From assembly GCA_029936705.1 (NCBI GenBank), contig JAPYSD010000086.1:1-9756 (forward strand): DNA of 9,756 bases, given 5' to 3'. A program made the translations under genes and the position numbers. The first letter of the stretch is position 1. Each line of letters starts with the position of its first letter. This DNA comes from Croceicoccus sp. (GTDB lineage Bacteria > Pseudomonadota > Alphaproteobacteria > Sphingomonadales > Sphingomonadaceae). Positions 6,127 through 9,756 of this stretch are shown piece by piece. The notes beneath the pieces are model-generated. The model had not been told where the DNA came from. It was given only the letters and a program-made list of their open reading frames with translations, and did not search any database.

Positions 6127-6393
6127 TCAGCGCCTGTTTCCGCGCGTCCGGCCCATGCCGGGACCTTGCCCAGGGATCCGTTCGCGGAAGACGATCCGAC
6201 CCTTGGTCAGATCATAAGGCGTCATTTCGACATGTACGCGGTCACCAACGACCGATCGAATACGGAAGCGGCGCATCTTGCCCGCTGTATAGGCGATGAG
6301 GCGGTGCTCATTATCCAGGGTTACGCCAAAGCGGCCGTCGGGCAGGATCTCGTCGATCAGCCCTTCCATCGTAATGAGTGCTTCCTTCGCCAG
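6127..6393 (-). CDS. infA: Translation initiation factor IF-1-like protein (divergent paralog) with C-terminal extension
   Basis: The product is a single S1/OB-fold domain like IF-1, which binds the 30S A site during initiation. From the chosen start it reads (M)AKEALITMEGLIDEILPDG, then LIAYTAGKMRRFRIR (32-46), VGDRVHVEMTPYDLTKGRIVFR (49-70). The GKMR, GDRV and PYDLTKGRI signatures are intact. The family norm is about 72 residues; this one has 88, with a basic Gly/Arg-rich tail (ERIPGQGPGMGRTRGNRR). The similarity begins at a CTG codon, with ribosome site AAGGA (6405-6401) 7 nt upstream. The nearest upstream in-frame ATG (6450) has no ribosome site and adds 19 unrelated residues; the next internal ATG would remove eight conserved residues. 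The divergence suggests a second, paralogous IF-1 of the type known in several proteobacteria. The main infA would be elsewhere in the genome (inference). Confidence 0.83.
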   Translation of the reverse strand: MAKEALITMEGLIDEILPDGRFGVTLDNEHRLIAYTAGKMRRFRIRSVVGDRVHVEMTPYDLTKGRIVFRERIPGQGPGMGRTRGNRR

Positions 6394-6400
6394 ACCATAT

Positions 6401-6405
6401 TCCTT
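6401..6405 (-). promoter_or_regulatory. Ribosome binding site that points to a CTG start for the IF-1-like gene
   Basis: AAGGA on the minus strand lies 7 nt before CTG 6393-6391, where IF-1 similarity begins. No ATG, GTG or TTG is in frame at a suitable distance; an ATG close by (6397-6395) is in another frame. Confidence 0.5.
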
Positions 6406-6541
6406 GCGTACGGGAAAACATTGCCCCGGCGTATACGGTGCAAAGGCCATGGTGCATGAAAGAGAAGTACTGGCGGAGCGCGGCGATAAGGCATCGCGCC
6501 CGGCTAGTCATAGTCCGTCTGAAGCGACGTCAGGCAATATC

Positions 6542-6569
6542 CATATAGCAGCCTGCAAAAAAATTACAA
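6542..6569 (-). promoter_or_regulatory. Possible sigma-70 promoter of the IF-1-like/small-protein unit
   Basis: On the minus strand TTGTAA (6569-6564) and TATATG (6547-6542) are separated by 16 nt that include a run of seven T. Each hexamer matches 4 of 6 consensus positions. Transcription from here would give a leader of about 140 nt before the proposed CTG start. The call is by eye and alphaproteobacterial promoters vary, so it is tentative. Confidence 0.33.
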
Positions 6570-6613
6570 CGTCTTTCGTCTATTGCTTCGGCTGGCGCGC
6601 TTTTCGCAAAGTG

Positions 6614-9064
6614 TCAGGCGGCCTGCCCGACGACCGGGGGAAGGGCGAGATCGGCGGTGGGCCGCCCGGTCAGATAGCCCTGGACGTGGACGCAGCCCAG
6701 TTCCCGCAGCCGTTGCAACTGGGCAGGGGTCTCGACCCCTTCGGCAATGACCTGCTTGCCGAGGGCCTGTCCTAGCGCGACGACCGCCCGCACGATCTGC
6801 TCGCTTACGCCCCGGTCGGTCAGCATGGCATCGACGAAGGACTTGTCGATCTTGAGGATATCGACCGGGATCTTCTTGAGATGGATGAGCGAAGCATAGC
6901 CAGTGCCGAAATCGTCGAGCGCGACGCGGACCCCGGCGGCATGGAGCGTCCGCAGCGCCGCCGCGGATTCGTTGCTGCCCCTGCCGAACACGGTGCCCTC
7001 GGTCACTTCCACGCACAGGGCGGCGGGCGGTATGCCTGCTTCGGCCAGCAAGGACAGCACGGTGCGGGCACTTTCGGCGCCGCGGAGATCCATCGAGTTG
7101 AAATTGACCGACAGGCTGCGCACGCTTGTATGGTTCACACACAGCCAGGCGACCGCCATTTCCAGCACGCGCCGCTGGATCGCGGGCCCGACCTGCGGAT
7201 CGTCGAGCACGCAGGCGAAGGCACCGGGAGACAGCAGGCCGCGCACCGGATGGTTCCAGCGCAGCAAGGCCTCCGCACCCGCCACCGTGTCGTCGCGAAG
7301 GTCGACGATGGGCTGGAAGTGCAGCGCGAACTCCCTGCGGGCGAGCGCGTCATGCGCATCGCGAATAAGCTCGGCGCGGGCTTGGATGCCCAGTTGCATG
7401 TTGCGGTTGAAGATCTTCAGCCGTCCGCGCCCTTCGTCCTTGGCCCGATAGAGCGCGAGATCGGCGTGCTTGAAAAGATCCTCCACCGATCGCGCATCGG
7501 CAGAGCTGGCCTTGCCGATGCTCATCGACAGATTGCCCGTGGCATTGCCATGCATCCAGACGCCGCCCTGCAATTCGGCCAGCTCTTCCGAAATCGCGGT
7601 ATCGTCGGGGCTTTCGAACGCGATAATGGCGAATTCGTCGCCGCCGATCCGCGCACAGCACGTCACGGCCCGCCCGAGCCCCGCGAGCCTGTCGCCGATG
7701 TGCCGCAGCAGCGCGTCACCCGCGTCATGGCCCTGCCGGTCGTTCAGCTCCTTGAGATAATCGACATCGATCAGATAGAGCGAGAACGGTGCGGCCGCGC
7801 CCCAAGACCGGGCGAGCAGCAGGTTGAAATGCGCGCGATTGCCAAGGCCCGTCAGCACGTCGGTCTGCGCCGCGCGTTGCAGCGTTTCCTGTTCGATATG
7901 CAATTCGCGGGCCGCTGCCTGCGCCGCGTCCCTCTGCTTGCGCAGGACGGTGAACCTGCTTGCGATCAGAAGCGAGAAGACGAGCGCTTCGAAACCGATC
8001 GCGCCGAAGGTCGCGTAATCGACGATATCGGACTGTTGGGCGAAGCCGAAATTCCTGGCGACGCGAACCGAAAACACGCCGATGACGGGCGTCCAGCCGA
8101 CCAGGTACATCCATACGACCCGGCTTTCACGGGCGATCGCGAACGCGATGACGACCAGCGACAGCAGCACCGTGCCCGCCATTACGCCGTTGAGCATCAT
8201 GTCGCTGACGGAAGCGGCCATCAGCCGTTCGTCGGCAGCCAGGATTCCGGATCCGACAGACAGACCGGCCGCAAGCTGCACGGCCCGGCGCAGCCTGCGC
8301 GGTGTCATGCCCGGTTCGAGCGCGGACAACAGGAACATGCTGCCAAGCGCCACGGCCGATGCGACGAGAATGCAGTTCAGCCGGATCGCGGCAGGGCCAT
8401 GAAGCCCGGGTATCAGATATGCCGCCACGTTCGACCAGTTGAGCGCGTAGGCAAGCGCGACCAAAACCCACGCGAGATACCAGCGCTGCAGCGAGTGTCG
8501 CTGCCCGATATGCAGCAGCAGATTATAGACGAAACCGGACAGCAGGATACCGGCAAGCAGACAGATCAGCGCAATCCACCTGGCATCGAGGCTGGCGCCC
8601 CGGTCGCGCGAAACCGCGGTCACCTTGCGCATCAGGGACAGGTCGTCGATGGCCTTGAAACCGATATCGATCCGGGCGACGTCGCGGCCCGGAACCGGAA
8701 TGTCGAAACTGAGCACGCCGCCCGGGGCCCAGTTCTGCTGCAGCCCATCGGCGCGACGGAAGATGCGGTTCTGTCGGCCGTTGGTATCGGTGACCACGAT
8801 CCCAATTTCCTGGAACCGGACCTGATCGACCAGCAACCGCCAGTCCGCGGGCAACTCGTCCAGGCCGCGCGGATCCCGTACCGAAAGCCAATCCCAGCCA
8901 TCGTTCATGAACGCCATCGGAGCGGCGGACGGCCGCAGATCGTCCCGCAACCGCACCTCGGCCGCATGGGCCGCGCCCGCCAGGCCGAACAGGGCAAGCA
9001 CCATGAGCAGACGCCGGCACAGCGCGATGCAATTCACAACAGAAACGCGAGCCGAAACAATCAT
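6614..9064 (-). CDS. Membrane-bound GGDEF-EAL protein (diguanylate cyclase/c-di-GMP phosphodiesterase) with periplasmic and 7TM sensor region
   Basis: The protein has 816 residues from the ATG at 9064. A GTG 15 nt upstream is possible, but the ATG has the purine-rich GGGATGGGG just before it. Residues 1-34 form a signal peptide ending AHA|AEV, and about 35-160 a periplasmic sensor domain. About 163-371 hold roughly seven hydrophobic helices (7TMR-DISM-like layout), followed by a short coiled coil to about 400. The GGDEF domain (400-555) has intact GGDEF at 474-478; its inhibitory RxxD site is degenerate (R465-A-V-T468). The EAL domain (570-810) keeps the metal and catalytic set: E598-A-L, N654, E686, D717-D718 in DDFGTG, K738, E775 and Q795. 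Both activities look possible, turning an envelope signal into c-di-GMP change. The flanking genes give no hint of the signal. It appears monocistronic. Confidence 0.92.
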   Translation of the reverse strand: MIVSARVSVVNCIALCRRLLMVLALFGLAGAAHAAEVRLRDDLRPSAAPMAFMNDGWDWLSVRDPRGLDELPADWRLLVDQVRFQEIGIVVTDTNGRQNRIFRRADGLQQNWAPGGVLSFDIPVPGRDVARIDIGFKAIDDLSLMRKVTAVSRDRGASLDARWIALICLLAGILLSGFVYNLLLHIGQRHSLQRWYLAWVLVALAYALNWSNVAAYLIPGLHGPAAIRLNCILVASAVALGSMFLLSALEPGMTPRRLRRAVQLAAGLSVGSGILAADERLMAASVSDMMLNGVMAGTVLLSLVVIAFAIARESRVVWMYLVGWTPVIGVFSVRVARNFGFAQQSDIVDYATFGAIGFEALVFSLLIASRFTVLRKQRDAAQAAARELHIEQETLQRAAQTDVLTGLGNRAHFNLLLARSWGAAAPFSLYLIDVDYLKELNDRQGHDAGDALLRHIGDRLAGLGRAVTCCARIGGDEFAIIAFESPDDTAISEELAELQGGVWMHGNATGNLSMSIGKASSADARSVEDLFKHADLALYRAKDEGRGRLKIFNRNMQLGIQARAELIRDAHDALARREFALHFQPIVDLRDDTVAGAEALLRWNHPVRGLLSPGAFACVLDDPQVGPAIQRRVLEMAVAWLCVNHTSVRSLSVNFNSMDLRGAESARTVLSLLAEAGIPPAALCVEVTEGTVFGRGSNESAAALRTLHAAGVRVALDDFGTGYASLIHLKKIPVDILKIDKSFVDAMLTDRGVSEQIVRAVVALGQALGKQVIAEGVETPAQLQRLRELGCVHVQGYLTGRPTADLALPPVVGQAA

Positions 9065-9295
9065 ATCGCCCCATCCCACGCGGGCGTGAAGATCCGGTTA
9101 AAAGCGCCCTAGTTGCAACGGCTTGGGGTGTGCGCTGGCTAATGATTACACAGGGGGTGTTTAGTCCTTGGACGTCACGCAGATTTGTGCCTGCGGCGAA
9201 TTGAATTAGCTTACTGCGCATTGTGCTTTAAGCCGCAAAAATCGTCACTCGTCATCGAGGCTAGGTCTACGACCGAATCTGACGTATCTGTATGA

Positions 9296-9315
9296 AATAA
9301 CCTACGCAGGTTATT
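9296..9315. repeat. Perfect inverted repeat AATAACCT-ACGC-AGGTTATT
   Basis: Two perfect 8-bp arms around a 4-nt spacer end 5 nt before the ribosome site and 16 nt before the TTG start of the nuclease gene. The position and symmetry fit an operator for a dimeric regulator, or a leader-RNA hairpin next to the ribosome site. It does not match the alphaproteobacterial LexA pattern GTTC-N7-GTTC. The rest of the 9065-9331 intergenic stretch shows only a short TAATGATTA palindrome (9140-9148) and no convincing promoter. Confidence 0.6.
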
Positions 9316-9320
9316 CGTTC

Positions 9321-9326
9321 AGGGGG
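9321..9326 (+). promoter_or_regulatory. Ribosome binding site supporting a TTG start
   Basis: AGGGGG lies 5 nt before TTG 9332-9334. The frame has a stop at 9293-9295 and no ATG or GTG between that stop and the TTG, and a nearby ATG (9344) is out of frame. Confidence 0.6.
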
Positions 9327-9331
9327 CAATC

Positions 9332-9756
9332 TTGTACATTCACAATGGCGCGCTGCTTCACGCGCCTTCCGATCTTGTCCGGTTTCTCGGCTGCGGCCAC
9401 GCGACGGCACTGTACCTGCTCGCCGCGACCGATCCCGAGGTCGCACCTGCAAAAGCCGCCGATGGCGAGATGAACCAGCTGACGCAGAAAGCCGGGCTGA
9501 AGCACGAGGACACCTACCGCAAGTTCCTCGAAGCCGCGGGAGGCCTGGTCGAGATTGATACCTCGGGCTCGCTTGAAGAGCGCGCGGCCGCAACGCGCGA
9601 GGCTATGGCAAGCGGAGCGACATCGATCTTCCAGGCCGCATTCCTCGATGCGCCGTGGCATGGCTATGCCGACTTCCTGATCCGGGTCGAGGAGCCGTCG
9701 GCGCTTGGCGGGTGGTCGTACGAGCCTGTCGATACCAAGCTCGCACGCAGTCCGAA
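9332..9756 (+). CDS. TM0106-type RecB-like nuclease, N-terminal part (3' truncated by window edge)
   Basis: The reading frame is open from the TTG start (product (M)YIHNGALLHAPSDLVRFLG) to the window end; 141 residues are visible. The SDLVRFLGCGHATAL opening, the LTQKAGLKHEDTY helix and the block GYADFLIRV followed by YEPVDTKLAR match the N-terminal PD-(D/E)XK nuclease part of the TM0106 RecB-like family. The nuclease residues seen are Asp114 (ADFL) and the Asp134-x-Lys136 pair (VDTK). Family members usually continue into a long protein with a DNA2/UvrD-like helicase region, which would lie beyond this window. The role is expected to be nucleic-acid processing, but no specific substrate is established. 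It is transcribed divergently from the GGDEF-EAL gene, and a perfect inverted repeat sits just before its ribosome site. Confidence 0.8.
   Translation, partial: MYIHNGALLHAPSDLVRFLGCGHATALYLLAATDPEVAPAKAADGEMNQLTQKAGLKHEDTYRKFLEAAGGLVEIDTSGSLEERAAATREAMASGATSIFQAAFLDAPWHGYADFLIRVEEPSALGGWSYEPVDTKLARSP

Noticed and set aside
5572..6459. A 295-codon plus-strand frame across the small-gene region
   Set aside because: It crosses three minus-strand genes and a terminator. Its product is Ser/Arg/Ala-rich without motifs, and it has no ribosome site.
6531..6555. CAGGC/GCCTG inverted repeat with an adjacent run of seven A as a terminator for the GGDEF-EAL gene
   Set aside because: The arms are only 5 bp with a 15-nt loop, and on the minus strand the T-run comes before the stem rather than after it; the orientation is wrong.
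6881..9112. A 743-codon plus-strand open frame opposite the GGDEF-EAL gene
   Set aside because: Its product is low-complexity, Arg/Gln/His/Gly-rich, with no domain. The opposite strand encodes a full GGDEF-EAL protein with all motifs, so this is an antisense shadow produced by high GC.
9296..9315. SOS (LexA) box controlling the nuclease gene
   Set aside because: The dyad does not contain the alphaproteobacterial GTTC-N7-GTTC or GAAC-N7-GAAC pattern.

Overview
The window looks like chromosomal DNA from a high-GC sphingomonad-type alphaproteobacterium (Novosphingobium, Sphingobium or a relative). The assignment rests on the LigJ, LigA, LigB and LigC proteins, which resemble the protocatechuate 4,5-cleavage enzymes of Sphingobium SYK-6, and on strongly GC-biased third codon positions. 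It is inferred by eye; no search was run.

Positions 1-4781 (+ strand) hold one tightly packed catabolic operon: the 3' end of a DUF1932-type NAD(P)-dependent dehydrogenase gene, ligJ, ligA, ligB, ligC and an aldo/keto reductase gene. Stop and start codons overlap by 4, 4 and 1 nt in the first half. A 52-nt gap with a strong AGGAGG site precedes ligC, and the reductase start overlaps the ligC stop by 1 nt. LigAB opens the protocatechuate ring between C4 and C5. LigC oxidises the resulting semialdehyde to 2-pyrone-4,6-dicarboxylate. LigJ hydrates an oxalomesaconate-type intermediate later in the pathway. The pyrone hydrolase (LigI), isomerase (LigU) and aldolase (LigK) are not in this window. 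A large GC-rich hairpin (4788-4830) closes the operon.

Positions 4846-5573 (- strand) contain a decayed TetR/AcrR-type regulator. It can be followed end to end only by crossing two +1 frameshifts and four in-frame stops, and it faces the lig operon.

Positions 5575-6569 (- strand) appear to be a small transcription unit: a possible promoter (6542-6569), a divergent IF-1-like gene with an apparent CTG start and a C-terminal extension, a 49-aa ORF, a 74-aa ORF, and a rho-independent terminator (5575-5603).

Positions 6614-9064 (- strand) encode a membrane-anchored GGDEF-EAL protein with a signal peptide, a periplasmic sensor region, about seven membrane helices, an intact GGDEF motif and a complete EAL set. 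From 9332 to the window end (+ strand) is the 5' part of a TM0106-type RecB-like nuclease gene with a TTG start, preceded by a perfect 8-bp inverted repeat (9296-9315). I saw no tRNA, rRNA, CRISPR array, insertion sequence or prophage gene. The most unusual parts are the multiply broken TetR gene and the IF-1-like/small-protein unit; nothing here is clearly a new multi-gene system.
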